Source: Nodularia sp. LEGE 06071 (lineage in GTDB: Bacteria; Cyanobacteriota; Cyanobacteriia; Cyanobacteriales; Nostocaceae). Taken from it: 64,000 nucleotides of DNA. The notes beneath the pieces are model-generated. The model saw only the letters and a program-made list of their open reading frames with translations, did not search any database and was not told the origin of the DNA. Position 1 is the first letter of the stretch. Each line of letters opens with the position of its first letter. Positions 27,382-36,057 of the stretch are shown piece after piece. The stretch covers positions 62,001-126,000 of the forward strand of contig NZ_JADEWH010000015.1 in the NCBI RefSeq assembly GCF_015207755.1, written 5' to 3'. Both the position numbers and the translations under genes were made by a program.

Positions 27382-27825
27382 CTACTTTGAATCTTCTCTA
27401 GCATATTTGAGAATCAGTAAACAATTTTTCCCATCTGCACTACGTTCGTAGACTACATGGTCAGCCAATCGTCGCAGGAGAAACCATCCATATCCCCCTA
27501 CTTGGAGAGTACCTGGCTGTGGTTCGGCGATCGCATCGGGATTGAAGGGTTTTCCTTGATCCCAAATTCTCACCTCCAGCCTGTCAATCCACAGACTAAC
27601 TTCAATTTCTATAGTCGTTTCTGGTGGTAAAGCACCATGAGCGTGACGAACTGCGTTGGTAAAACCTTCGGCTAATGCTAAATTCAGGCGATAAAGTTGG
27701 CTTTCTGACCAGCCAAACTGAGATAAATATTTTAAACAGAATTGCTCAAACCATTGTTGTACGTTGTTTAGGAGCTTTAGTTCGCTCTTCACCGCCAGAT
27801 GGTCCTGCTGCACTATGCTAAGCAT
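27382..27825 (-). CDS. RsbW-like anti-sigma/serine kinase ATPase
   Basis: A single HATPase_c domain protein: the N-box LNLALAEGFTNAVRHAHG, the G1 box VRIWDQGKPFNPD and the G2-like region GGYGWFLLRRLAD. It resembles RsbW/SpoIIAB-type switch kinases that bind sigma factors or phosphorylate STAS anti-sigma antagonists. The start at 27825 (MLSIVQQDHL, 147 aa) has AAGG 7 bp upstream and fits the domain; an upstream ATG at 27915 adds 30 basic residues of no family character. No STAS or sigma gene is adjacent, so the partner is unknown. Confidence 0.83.
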   Translation of the reverse strand: MLSIVQQDHLAVKSELKLLNNVQQWFEQFCLKYLSQFGWSESQLYRLNLALAEGFTNAVRHAHGALPPETTIEIEVSLWIDRLEVRIWDQGKPFNPDAIAEPQPGTLQVGGYGWFLLRRLADHVVYERSADGKNCLLILKYAREDSK

Positions 27826-28124
27826 TGACCTTGACTTGAATAAAAGATTAGTAAAAAATGCCTGTATTTGTGGCTTTTTAATGATTTTCGAGTTTGGAAT
27901 GTATTTTCTATCCAAAACTAAAAACCCTAAATCCTACTGGGAATCATAAAATTGACACCTGTACGTTTCCAAATTACATCGGCCAAAAATATGAGCAGCT
28001 TTCAAATCACACTTAATTCGTGATTGCTTCAGCAGCTTTTAGCAAGTAAACTTTCTGCAATCAACTGCTAAATTTGGGAGATCATCTGAAAAATACAGGT
28101 GTCAAAGGCTATTTGCTGACTAGT

Positions 28125-28607
28125 TTAGAACAATCCCAATGTCAAGGATTTATCCAATGGTAAAGCAGCACCAATACCTAGCCACAGGGTGACAAGTGTA
28201 CCAACGAGGAACACTGTAGTCGCAACTGGACGACGGAAGGGATTTTGGAACTTGTTAACGTTCTCAATAAAAGGAATGAGGATTAGTCCCAGAGGCACAG
28301 CCGCCATTGCTAACACTCCTAAAAGTTTGTTAGGAAGCGATCGCAACATCTGGAATACAGGATACAAGTACCACTCTGGTAAAATTTCCAAAGGTGTGGC
28401 AAAAGGATTTGCAGGTTCACCAGTCATTGCGGGGTCTAGCACAGCTAGAGCCACAATACAAGCGAATGATCCCATGATCACAATTGGAAATACATACAGT
28501 AGGTCATTAGGCCAAGCGGGTTCACCATAGTAGTTGTGACCCATGCCTTTGGCGAGTTTAGCTCTTAACTGAGGATCGCTCAGATCGGGGGGTTTGTGCG
28601 TTGACAT
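28125..28607 (-). CDS. petD: Cytochrome b6f complex subunit IV
   Basis: The 160-aa subunit IV of cytochrome b6f, with three membrane helices. It starts [36 protein letters not shown]-type sequence and has the PEWYL motif near residue 78, part of the quinol oxidation site. Full family length. It follows petB on the minus strand after a 298-bp spacer that contains dispersed repeats, unusually long for this pair. It acts in thylakoid linear and cyclic electron flow. Confidence 0.98.
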   Translation of the reverse strand: MSTHKPPDLSDPQLRAKLAKGMGHNYYGEPAWPNDLLYVFPIVIMGSFACIVALAVLDPAMTGEPANPFATPLEILPEWYLYPVFQMLRSLPNKLLGVLAMAAVPLGLILIPFIENVNKFQNPFRRPVATTVFLVGTLVTLWLGIGAALPLDKSLTLGLF

Positions 28608-28905
28608 ATTTTAATTCGCTCTCCTGCTCAAATTCAGTTAAAGCATTTGTGGAAGCCAGAGCTATGAGGCAACCCCAATACAGCACGGCGTAAATAGTAC
28701 AACCATCTCAAATCATTTTTGACTTTTGACTTTTGACTTCCGCCTTGCGGCTGGGGGGTTTACAGCTTTCAGCTTCAAATACAAGTCTTTGCTTCTATTG
28801 TCGCTTATAAGATATTATTTGCTGATTTCTCATAAGTTTAAAACAAACATTTGCATCTGGGAACTGAAAGCTGTGGCCTTTTTGCATTTTGGCTTAATTA
28901 AGAAA
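28608..28905. repeat. petB-petD spacer with GACTTTT repeats
   Basis: 298 bp without a gene. Around 28718-28756 are three TTTTGAC-type heptamers followed by the TTCCGCCTTGCGG hairpin module shared with 1565, 8115 and 32178. Sits inside the petB-petD operon. Confidence 0.75.
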
Positions 28906-29553
28906 TTACAAAGGACCGGAAATACCTTGCTTGCGGATCATCAAGAAGTGGAACAGCATGAACACCGCAATTAACCAAGGCAGTACAAAGGTGTGAGCGC
29001 TATAGTAGCGAGTCAGCGTTGCTTGACCAACACTAGAACCACCGCGTAACATATCAGAGATAAAAACCCCAACTACGGGAATTGCTTCTGGTACGCCGCT
29101 AACGATTTTTACAGCCCAGTAACCAACTTGATCCCAAGGTAGGGAATAGCCTGTAACACCAAAAGAAACGGTGATTACAGCTAGGATGACACCACTTACC
29201 CAAGTCAACTCGCGGGGCTTTTTGAAGCCACCTGTGAGGTATACCCGGAAAGTATGCAGAATCATCATTAACACCATCATGCTGGCAGACCAGCGGTGAA
29301 TGGAGCGAATCAGCCAGCCGAAGCTGACATCATTCATGATGTACTCTACAGAAGAGTAAGCTTCAGCCACTGTGGGCTTATAGTAGAAAGTCATCGCAAA
29401 TCCAGTGGCAAACTGGATCAGAAAGCAAACTAGGGTAATGCCGCCCAAGCAATAAAAAATATTTACATGGGGAGGGACATACTTGCTAGTCACGTCCTCA
29501 GCGAGCGCTTCAATCTCTAAGCGCTCCTCAAACCAGTCGTAAACGTTGGCCAT
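28906..29553 (-). CDS. petB: Cytochrome b6
   Basis: The 215-aa haem-binding core subunit of cytochrome b6f. It begins [20 protein letters not shown], has four helices, paired histidines for the two b haems ([18 protein letters not shown] near residue 83-100 and the later SAHTFVLPW...FHFLMIRK), and the cysteine in FYCLGG (Cys35) that covalently binds haem cn. Complete length. First gene of petBD; ctpA is divergent upstream, a neighbourhood conserved in cyanobacteria. Confidence 0.98.
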   Translation of the reverse strand: MANVYDWFEERLEIEALAEDVTSKYVPPHVNIFYCLGGITLVCFLIQFATGFAMTFYYKPTVAEAYSSVEYIMNDVSFGWLIRSIHRWSASMMVLMMILHTFRVYLTGGFKKPRELTWVSGVILAVITVSFGVTGYSLPWDQVGYWAVKIVSGVPEAIPVVGVFISDMLRGGSSVGQATLTRYYSAHTFVLPWLIAVFMLFHFLMIRKQGISGPL

Positions 29554-29933
29554 ACAATCTCAAGTTCCTAAAAATCGGTTGCGGTTGATCAATCTCCCAA
29601 TTAATAAGTTTGGGATTTTCACAAAGGGGAGTTTGTTCTTTTGCTTTTGAGCTTTCAGAATGATAAGACTTTTCAGAAACTTAACACTCTGTAAATATGG
29701 AATATATTGCGTTCTCTTGGCAAGGCAACACTAAAATTGCTGGTTACCAAGTGGATCTTATCGTTTGCCGAGTGGAATCCAGCTCATCAGTTTTTTCCAC
29801 AAGTTGATGAGAGGAATGCACCACTTCTATAAAAAAAGTAACATAGTTGAGATATAGATTTCATCAACGACGAGGTAACTAGGCATTTTTCGGCAACGTT
29901 TCTCGGCAATTTGGGATCAGGTGAAGTTTGGAA
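29554..29933. promoter_or_regulatory. petB / ctpA divergent promoter region
   Basis: 380 bp holding the petBD and ctpA promoters. No gene is seen. AGGTGA at about 29919 is a likely ctpA ribosome-binding site. No named operator was identified by eye. Confidence 0.5.
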
Positions 29934-31223
29934 ATGGGGTTCATGCAAAAACAGGTTTTTCGGCTAGGATTTTCGCTGCTATTGGCTTTTTGGTTGGCGC
30001 TGGGCGCTCTCATCCAACCAGCAACAGCTTTAACGGATGAGCAAAAACTAGTTTCAGAAGTTTGGCGAATTGTCAATCGGACTTATCTAGATGAGACCTT
30101 TAATGATCAAAATTGGTCACAGGCGAGGCAAAAGGCACTGGAGAAGCCGCTCAAAAATCATGAAGCAGCTTATGCAGCCATTCAGAAAATGCTCAAAACT
30201 CTGGGTGATCCGTTTACCCGCTTTTTAGACCCGGAACAGTACCGCAGTTTGCAGGTGAATACTTCTGGTGAACTGACTGGGGTGGGGTTACAAATTGCGC
30301 TCAATCCAGAGACGGGAAAGCTGGAAGTAGTGACTCCCATTGTGGATTCACCAGCAGATCAAGCCGGGATTCAACCTCGCGATCGCATTCTTAAAATTGA
30401 AGGCATTTTCACCGAAAATTTGACTCTTGACGAAGCAGCTACCAGAATGCGGGGGCCTGTTGGTAGTGCTGTGACACTTTTGATCGAACGAGATGGCATC
30501 GGCGAAAAAGAAGTCAGAATAGTGCGCGATCGCATTGAGCTTAACCCTGTGGTAGCAGACCTGCGTTTTTCTCCTCAAGGCACGCCCATTGGCTACCTGC
30601 GCCTGACTCAATTCAACGCTAACGCCTCAATGGAATTAGCACACGCTATTTCTAGTTTAGAGAAAAAAGGCGCAGCTGCCTATGTTTTAGATTTGCGGAA
30701 TAATCCTGGTGGGCTACTACAATCAGGAATTGAAATCGCTCGTCAGTGGTTGAATTCCGGTACCATCGTCTACACGGTCAATCGGCAAGGCATTCAGGGC
30801 AGTTTTGAATCATTTGGCCCAGCCTTAACAGACGATCCTCTGGTGATTTTAGTCAATCAAGGAACCGCCAGCGCCAGTGAAATTCTCGCCGGGGCGCTGC
30901 AAGATAACGGTCGTGCGAAGTTGGTAGGCGAAACTACCTTTGGTAAAGGCTTAATTCAATCCTTGTTTGAATTATCCGATGGTTCTGGCTTGGCAGTCAC
31001 CATTGCTAAGTATGAAACACCTCAGCATCGGGATATTAACAAATTAGGAATTAAACCAGATACAGTAATTTCCCAAGAATCAATTACCCGCGCCCAGATT
31101 GCCACAGAAGCGGATCTACAATATCAAGCAGCTCTGGAATTATTAAAGACCAATTCCGTGTTGGCGGGAGTAGAGAGTAGAGAAGAGGCAGGGGAGCAGG
31201 GAGCAGGGAGCAGGGGGGATTGA
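29934..31223 (+). CDS. ctpA: Carboxyl-terminal processing protease (D1 maturation)
   Basis: S41A protease that removes the C-terminal extension of pre-D1 in the thylakoid lumen. A signal peptide is present (LGFSLLLAFWLALGALIQPATA), then a PDZ domain (about 95-190, with GVGLQIA and AGIQPRDRIL), then the protease core with the Ser/Lys dyad in GTASASEILAGAL and GETTFGKG. The start at 29934 follows AGGTGA; ATG 29943 is possible. The last 14 residues (REEAGEQGAGSRGD) are read from a GGGAGCA purine repeat, extending the normal C-terminus. Divergent from petBD, a conserved arrangement. Confidence 0.95.
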   Translation: MGFMQKQVFRLGFSLLLAFWLALGALIQPATALTDEQKLVSEVWRIVNRTYLDETFNDQNWSQARQKALEKPLKNHEAAYAAIQKMLKTLGDPFTRFLDPEQYRSLQVNTSGELTGVGLQIALNPETGKLEVVTPIVDSPADQAGIQPRDRILKIEGIFTENLTLDEAATRMRGPVGSAVTLLIERDGIGEKEVRIVRDRIELNPVVADLRFSPQGTPIGYLRLTQFNANASMELAHAISSLEKKGAAAYVLDLRNNPGGLLQSGIEIARQWLNSGTIVYTVNRQGIQGSFESFGPALTDDPLVILVNQGTASASEILAGALQDNGRAKLVGETTFGKGLIQSLFELSDGSGLAVTIAKYETPQHRDINKLGIKPDTVISQESITRAQIATEADLQYQAALELLKTNSVLAGVESREEAGEQGAGSRGD

Positions 31224-31329
31224 ATAGGCAGGGGGGCAGGGAGCAGGGAGCAGGGGGGAAAGATTATGAATTCCCAATGACCAATGACTAATGACTAATG
31301 ACTAATGACTAATGACTAATGACTAATGA
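31180..31329. repeat. Purine repeat block plus ATGACTA heptamer array
   Basis: 31183-31255 holds GGGAGCAGGGAGCA repeats in two blocks, the first coding the ctpA C-terminus. 31276-31329 holds about seven ATGACTA heptamers, whose minus-strand reading supplies the last residues (VISH) and TAG stop of the MBL-fold gene. Confidence 0.88.
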
Positions 31330-32074
31330 CAAGACGCTGGTATGCATTATCTATGACACGTTTACCTCTGAGGAAACCTGTGTTAGCACCGGGACAAATG
31401 TACTGGAGTGTTTCTGGTGTAAAACGTTCTAGTATTAATTGAAGACTTTTAATTTGTCTAGGCCAGTGAAAGGTTTTGGCTGTGCGAATTGGTACTGGTT
31501 CGCCTTGCTGGTGGGGAAGCAAATGGCGACCAGAAAATAGCACACCTCCCAAATCACTGTAGTAAAGGCAAGATGAACCGGGAGAATGTCCAGGTGTCCA
31601 AATTACTTCTGCTGTGGAATTGAGTGTGAACTCCTGGGTAAAACTGGTGACAGTTAATCCAGGTAATAAATAAGCTTCTTGCTCTTGAATCAGCACTTCA
31701 CAGCCAAAGGTTTGCTGAATTTCTGCTGTTTTACCAATAGCATCTCGATGAGTGAGAAATAACCACCGCACGCCGCCATGCGATCGCAAAAAATCTTGAT
31801 TTGTTGGATCGCTCGCAGGAGAATCTATCAGGATATTGCCTTCCTTTCCTACAATAAGATAAGAGGTTCCCCCTAATGTGTCCCGATTTGGTGGAAAAGC
31901 AAAGACGTTATCTAGCACCGGACGTGGTTGCTTGGCTGTCTGACTTGGCTGTTGAGGTAAGGGGCGCATGAGCAAAAACCGAAACTGAGGAGTGGTAAAA
32001 ATTGGATGAGGGAGCTGAACTTCTGAAGCATTAACACTTGAGAAATCATCAGTTCTGTGAACAGTTATCGACAA
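31316..32074 (-). CDS. MBL-fold metallo-hydrolase with atypical metal motif
   Basis: A 252-aa metallo-beta-lactamase-fold protein. After GGTSYLIVGKEGNILID the usual THxHxDH reads THRDAIGK, keeping the first His and an Asp but losing the second His. TPGHSPGSSCLYY (third His) and SGRHLLP (Asp replaced by Arg-His) follow. It probably belongs to a diverged clade; whether it binds two metals is doubtful. The C-terminal residues and stop are encoded by the heptamer array. Convergent with ctpA. Confidence 0.8.
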   Translation of the reverse strand: MSITVHRTDDFSSVNASEVQLPHPIFTTPQFRFLLMRPLPQQPSQTAKQPRPVLDNVFAFPPNRDTLGGTSYLIVGKEGNILIDSPASDPTNQDFLRSHGGVRWLFLTHRDAIGKTAEIQQTFGCEVLIQEQEAYLLPGLTVTSFTQEFTLNSTAEVIWTPGHSPGSSCLYYSDLGGVLFSGRHLLPHQQGEPVPIRTAKTFHWPRQIKSLQLILERFTPETLQYICPGANTGFLRGKRVIDNAYQRLVISH

Positions 32075-32163
32075 ATTGGGGTTTAGAGTCGGTTTGGTAG
32101 TGAAGGCTGTGGTGCCGACACACTAGTACAGCACGACGTAAATAGCAGCTCATTGTATAAGCT

Positions 32164-32198
32164 TTTTGACTTTTGACTTCCGCCCTGCGGTGCTAGTG
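32164..32198. repeat. Dispersed TTTTGACTTCCGCCCTGCGG module
   Basis: TTTTGAC heptamers followed by the CCGCCCTGCGG mini-hairpin, directly upstream of the M50 protease start; same family as 1563, 8115 and 28735. Confidence 0.75.
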
Positions 32199-32228
32199 AA
32201 ACATTTTTTCCAAATTACTAAAGATGAC

Positions 32229-33704
32229 ATGACATTTTGGTTTCTCCTCCTACTGGGACTAGCTACTTATCTAATAGTGCAGCGCAGCGTCGCTCATATC
32301 ACCCGAACGCCAGTTTGGTTGTTGTGGCTGGTGTTAATGACTCCAGCTTTGATATTGAACGGATGGACACTGATGTACGGGACACAACAACCTCCGCCAC
32401 CAGCAGTGGTGATTTGGCCATCAATTATCTGCCTTCTGTTATACTGGCTGTTGTTTCAATGGGGTCGGAGAACGCCAAGAGATACGCAAACTGAACCCCA
32501 GGCTATTGAATCACAATCGGCTATCCATCCTACCGCAGAACCAGTACCAGTGCGTCCCATTGAACCAACGGAAGAAACCCAACTGAGAAATTGTTTTCCC
32601 TGGTCTGTGTACTACATCCACAACATTGAGTACAGACCCCAGGCTGTGATTTGTCGGGGTCAGATCAGAACCACACCGACTCAGGCTTATCAGCAAATTA
32701 AGGCCAATATTGAAGCGGAATTTGGCGATCGCTTTCTCCTGATTTTTCAAGAAGGTTTCAATGGTAAACCTTTCTTTGTACTTGTGCCGAATACTCAAGC
32801 CGCTAAAAATAACAGCAGCAAGCCAGAACGGATCACACGTCCAGCATTAGCTTTATTTTTGGTATTAGCTACTTTGGCTACTACTACTTGGGTGGGCGCG
32901 ACCAACGCCGGGGCTGATCCCAAACAAGTGGCATCTGACCTAAGTATGTTGTTAAAAGGATTGCCCTATGCTTTAGGGCTGATGACTATTTTGGGCATCC
33001 ACGAACTTGGTCATTATTTGACAGCGCGATACTACAAGATTCGGGCGACACTGCCTTATTTTATTCCTCTGCCTTACTTTTTAGGCACTTTTGGCGCATT
33101 TATTCAAATGCGTAGTCCCATTCCTCACCGCAAAGCTTTATTTGACGTGAGTATTGCTGGGCCACTGGCGGGTTTTGTGGTCACTTTACCTTTACTGATC
33201 TGGGGTTTGGTTAATTCGGAATTGGTTCCGATGACTGACCAAACCGGACTGTTAAAACCGGAAGCTCTCAACCCCAAATCTTCAATTTTATTAGCATTGC
33301 TCTCCAAGCTAGCATTAGGGAGCGAGTTAACGTCAACATCAGCAATTAACCTTCATCCTATAGCGATCGCAGGTTTTCTGGGGCTAATCGTCACAGCCTT
33401 GAATTTGATGCCTGTAGGACAATTAGATGGAGGTCACATTGTCCATGCGATGTTCGGGCAGAAAACCGCAATCGTCATTGGTCAAATTTCCCGCTTACTA
33501 CTACTACTACTGTCTTTAGTCCAGCAAGAATTTTTGATCTGGGCGATTATCTTATTATTCATCCCCTTGATTGATGAACCTGCCTTGAATGATGTCACGG
33601 AACTGGATAATAAACGTGACATTTTAGGATTGATGGCAATGGCATTGTTGATCATCATTGTCCTGCCACTACCGCAGGCGATCGCCAACTTGTTGCAAAT
33701 ATAA
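32229..33704 (+). CDS. Site-2 protease family (M50) membrane metalloprotease
   Basis: An intramembrane zinc protease with HELGH at residues 258-262 and NLMPVGQLDGGH near 400 as the third ligand. Several membrane helices surround the core (about 1-75 at the N-terminus, then 225-490). The segment of about 110-200 between them is soluble and resembles that of EGY1-like chloroplast/cyanobacterial proteases. The ATG at 32229 is used: an upstream TTG at 32166 would start inside the dispersed GACTTCCGCC repeat. The substrate is unknown; EGY-type proteases affect thylakoid development. 491 aa. Confidence 0.9.
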   Translation: MTFWFLLLLGLATYLIVQRSVAHITRTPVWLLWLVLMTPALILNGWTLMYGTQQPPPPAVVIWPSIICLLLYWLLFQWGRRTPRDTQTEPQAIESQSAIHPTAEPVPVRPIEPTEETQLRNCFPWSVYYIHNIEYRPQAVICRGQIRTTPTQAYQQIKANIEAEFGDRFLLIFQEGFNGKPFFVLVPNTQAAKNNSSKPERITRPALALFLVLATLATTTWVGATNAGADPKQVASDLSMLLKGLPYALGLMTILGIHELGHYLTARYYKIRATLPYFIPLPYFLGTFGAFIQMRSPIPHRKALFDVSIAGPLAGFVVTLPLLIWGLVNSELVPMTDQTGLLKPEALNPKSSILLALLSKLALGSELTSTSAINLHPIAIAGFLGLIVTALNLMPVGQLDGGHIVHAMFGQKTAIVIGQISRLLLLLLSLVQQEFLIWAIILLFIPLIDEPALNDVTELDNKRDILGLMAMALLIIIVLPLPQAIANLLQI

Positions 33705-33756
33705 TCAGTGAGCAGTAATCAGTTATCAGTTACCAGTCAAGAGAAATAATTGGGTT

Positions 33757-33885
33757 TAAGGGACTTCCAGAAAATAAATTATCCAATTTACTCAGATAAT
33801 ATTTTGTTTTCTTCCCCCCTGCTCCCTGCTTCCTGCTCCCCTGCCCACCCAGTGATAGGATATTTTTTTAGTTGGAAGTCCCTAA
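33757..33885. mobile_element. 129-bp MITE, copy 1
   Basis: TAA flanks on both sides and inverted ends GGGACTTCCA/TGGAAGTCCC. The interior carries CCCTGCT repeats and AT-rich arms (GAAAATAAATTATCC; GGATATTTTTTTAGT). It is almost identical, with one substitution seen, to 36501-36629. Non-coding; presumably mobilised in trans. Confidence 0.8.
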
Positions 33886-33903
33886 GTCCCCCACCTTATC
33901 CCT

Positions 33904-33932
33904 TAATAACTGTTCACTGTTCACTGTTCACT
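33904..33932. repeat. GTTCACT heptamer array
   Basis: Three to four GTTCACT units between the MITE and the phycobiliprotein lyase gene. Confidence 0.75.
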
Positions 33933-33948
33933 GATTTCTGATCTCCCA

Positions 33949-34515
33949 CTAACTGGAAGTGGAATCAGCCGTCTCTGATACTTTTGCCGCTGATGAAGTA
34001 CCACCCATGCGGATTTCCGAAGTAAAGGAAGCCATACTAAAGCCACCAAAACGCTTGAGGACACTCACCCGCATCCGTAAATTGGGACTAGCAAACCATA
34101 AGCGTTCTTCAGAAGACATTGTTTCGTACTCTGTAATCAGAGTCAAAGCGCCATCGCTACCCATCTGATAGCTGCCAGCAACAGGGGCTTTCTCCGCATA
34201 GCCCATTTCTCGCAGTAACTTACCTTCGTGAGGATTAACCGCATCGGGTACGGTGACTAACACAGTAGAGCCAGTGTGTTTTTCTTCATCCCATTCCATC
34301 GTGCCATTCCAGGTAACTCTAGCGCCACAGGAAGCTTCGCTAGGAGCAATTTCGTATTGTTCACATAGTTTTATCACCTCTGGATGATCTGCTGGCAGAC
34401 TCTCAATTACTAAGTCTGACTTGCCGTCTTCAGATTGTTTAAAAGCCAAATGGTGACTAGTCCGATGGGAAAACCATTTACCAGCACTCAACTCAAAAAA
34501 TTCTTCAATATTCAT
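33949..34515 (-). CDS. cpcS: S-type phycobiliprotein lyase (CpcS/CpeS family)
   Basis: A 188-aa lipocalin-fold lyase that attaches phycocyanobilin to cysteine 84-equivalent sites of phycobiliproteins. It begins [20 protein letters not shown], has the [13 protein letters not shown] segment and [25 protein letters not shown], all typical of the CpcS/CpeS family. The sequence is close to my memory of the Anabaena broad-specificity lyase. The family letter (CpcS or CpeS) depends on naming. A HEAT-repeat gene lies 72 bp upstream on the same strand and may be co-transcribed, linking it to phycobilisomes. Confidence 0.9.
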   Translation of the reverse strand: MNIEEFFELSAGKWFSHRTSHHLAFKQSEDGKSDLVIESLPADHPEVIKLCEQYEIAPSEASCGARVTWNGTMEWDEEKHTGSTVLVTVPDAVNPHEGKLLREMGYAEKAPVAGSYQMGSDGALTLITEYETMSSEERLWFASPNLRMRVSVLKRFGGFSMASFTSEIRMGGTSSAAKVSETADSTSS

Positions 34516-34586
34516 GAATAAAACTACCCTGAAACAAAATGCTAAACATCCTACTTCTGATCAAAAAATAGCAGCCGGTGTGGAGA

Positions 34587-35267
34587 TTAAGCTTGATTAG
34601 CTTTCTCTTCCAGTCTTCCCAAAGAAATCCTCGCCGCTTCCGCCACGTTGAAATGCTGATCTTTTTCTAAATATTTTAGAGCTGAAACACTCTTTGTAGT
34701 CGGAAGATTTCCCAAGGCTTCTGCCAGACGTTGGCGCACTAACCAATCCTCTGACTGAGCAAAGCGCAGGATACTATCGACAGATTCAATATCTTGGATT
34801 TCCCCTAGTGCGGAAATTGCCGCTTCTTGTAAGACTGTTTCGCTACTATCCAATGCCTGAATTAAAACATCATGGGCGCGTGGATCTTTAATATTACCCA
34901 AAGAAACAGCTGCACTAAAGCGTACTAGCCAATCAGTATCTTCATAAAATGCCCGTGCCAGTACCTCAAAGGCTCTAGCATCACCCAAATAGCCTAAAGC
35001 TCCCGCAGCATCGGCACGAATGCCATAATCTGGGTCATTTTCCAGAATTTTGACTAAAAGTGGATAAGATTCGGCTGTGGGCTTAACTCCCAGGGCGAAT
35101 ATGGCCATTGATCGCAGTTGCAGCGATTCATCATTCAATACCTTTTTAATTAAAGGTACTGCCTCTTCAGGAGATAGATTACGCAAACTGGCCAGAGCTA
35201 CCATGCGATCGCGCAAATTTGGACTTTCTAACTGAACGGAAATTTCCTCTAAGGGTAGAGCAGCCAT
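34587..35267 (-). CDS. HEAT-repeat protein, phycobilin lyase/NblB-like
   Basis: A 226-aa all-helical protein built of about six HEAT repeats of some 31 residues (for example DYGIRADAAGALGYLGDARA and DWLVRFSAAVSLGNIKDPRA), without membrane segments. Such repeats are shared by E/F-type bilin lyases, MpeU and NblB. Its position 72 bp upstream of an S-type lyase on the same strand suggests work on phycobilisomes. NblB-like chromophore detachment is one hypothesis; general scaffold is another. Repeats are well preserved and the gene looks intact. Confidence 0.78.
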   Translation of the reverse strand: MAALPLEEISVQLESPNLRDRMVALASLRNLSPEEAVPLIKKVLNDESLQLRSMAIFALGVKPTAESYPLLVKILENDPDYGIRADAAGALGYLGDARAFEVLARAFYEDTDWLVRFSAAVSLGNIKDPRAHDVLIQALDSSETVLQEAAISALGEIQDIESVDSILRFAQSEDWLVRQRLAEALGNLPTTKSVSALKYLEKDQHFNVAEAARISLGRLEEKANQA

Positions 35268-35505
35268 TTAATTCTGAGCGCTTTCTTTACTTATCTTTAC
35301 TTTAACCGATTCTCTTGTCAGGCTGTCACCATGGCCACTTAGGAGTTTGGTCTGAGTCGCGTCTGCTAAAAACAAAGAATGTATCTGATTTAGCAGTCAG
35401 AATTAACACTTAGCTGTGCCTTTAGTATGAAGTGAAACCTATGTAGTGGAATTACGTTAAAGGTATGGCTGTCGAATACAGCGTCAAACCTTTAGGAGAA
35501 TCACA

Positions 35506-36057
35506 ATGGTTCAACTCAGCGAACGCCCAGGGACTAAAAAAATCACCAACTTACAAGATAAATTTATCTACGAAGTTGGTGCCATGTACGATGCTGAACA
35601 TCGCTTCTTAGAAGCGCAGCAATTGATGCACCAATGTTGTCAAAATAATCAGTTAAAGTCTTTGATCGAGACACATATTGGAGAAACTGAACAGCAAATT
35701 CAGAATTTGTCACAGGTATTTAAAACTTTGGGTCAGGAACCACAGCGAGTCACTTGCGATACTGCCGCTGGGCTTGTCAGTGACGGTCAAAAACTCATGC
35801 TATTGGCTGCTGATAATCCTAAAGTCCTGGAGTTGGGACTAGCTGGAGCGCAGTCCAAGGTCGAAAACCTGGAGATTGCCTGCTATCGTGGCTTAATTAA
35901 GGTTGCTGAACAGATGGGTCAAAAACAAGTTGTGCAGTTGCTCCAGCAAAACTTGCAACAAGAAGAACAAACAGCTCAAAAGATTGACCAGTGTCTGCCA
36001 CAGCTACTCCAGGAGGCTACATCTAATCAAGGTTCGTCAGGTAGTAAATCTCGGTGA
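35506..36057 (+). CDS. YciF/DUF892 ferritin-like protein
   Basis: A 183-aa four-helix-bundle protein of the DUF892 (YciE/YciF) group. The helices carry acidic and His residues suitable for a metal pair (YDAEHRFLEAQ near residue 30; IETHIGETEQQ near 62; ENLEIACYRG near 123; QQEEQTAQKID near 155). Related proteins are stress-induced. AGGAG lies 8 bp before the ATG. The low-complexity end (SNQGSSGSKSR) runs to the edge of the hairpin region at 36056. The exact role is unknown. Confidence 0.85.
   Translation: MVQLSERPGTKKITNLQDKFIYEVGAMYDAEHRFLEAQQLMHQCCQNNQLKSLIETHIGETEQQIQNLSQVFKTLGQEPQRVTCDTAAGLVSDGQKLMLLAADNPKVLELGLAGAQSKVENLEIACYRGLIKVAEQMGQKQVVQLLQQNLQQEEQTAQKIDQCLPQLLQEATSNQGSSGSKSR

Noticed and set aside
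6985-31329. Tandem heptamer arrays considered as CRISPR
   Set aside because: Units are 7 bp with no spacers and no cas genes nearby; they are simple tandem repeats.
32166-32228. Upstream TTG start for the M50 protease
   Set aside because: It lies in the dispersed GACTTCCGCC repeat and adds residues without family support; ATG 32229 is preferred.
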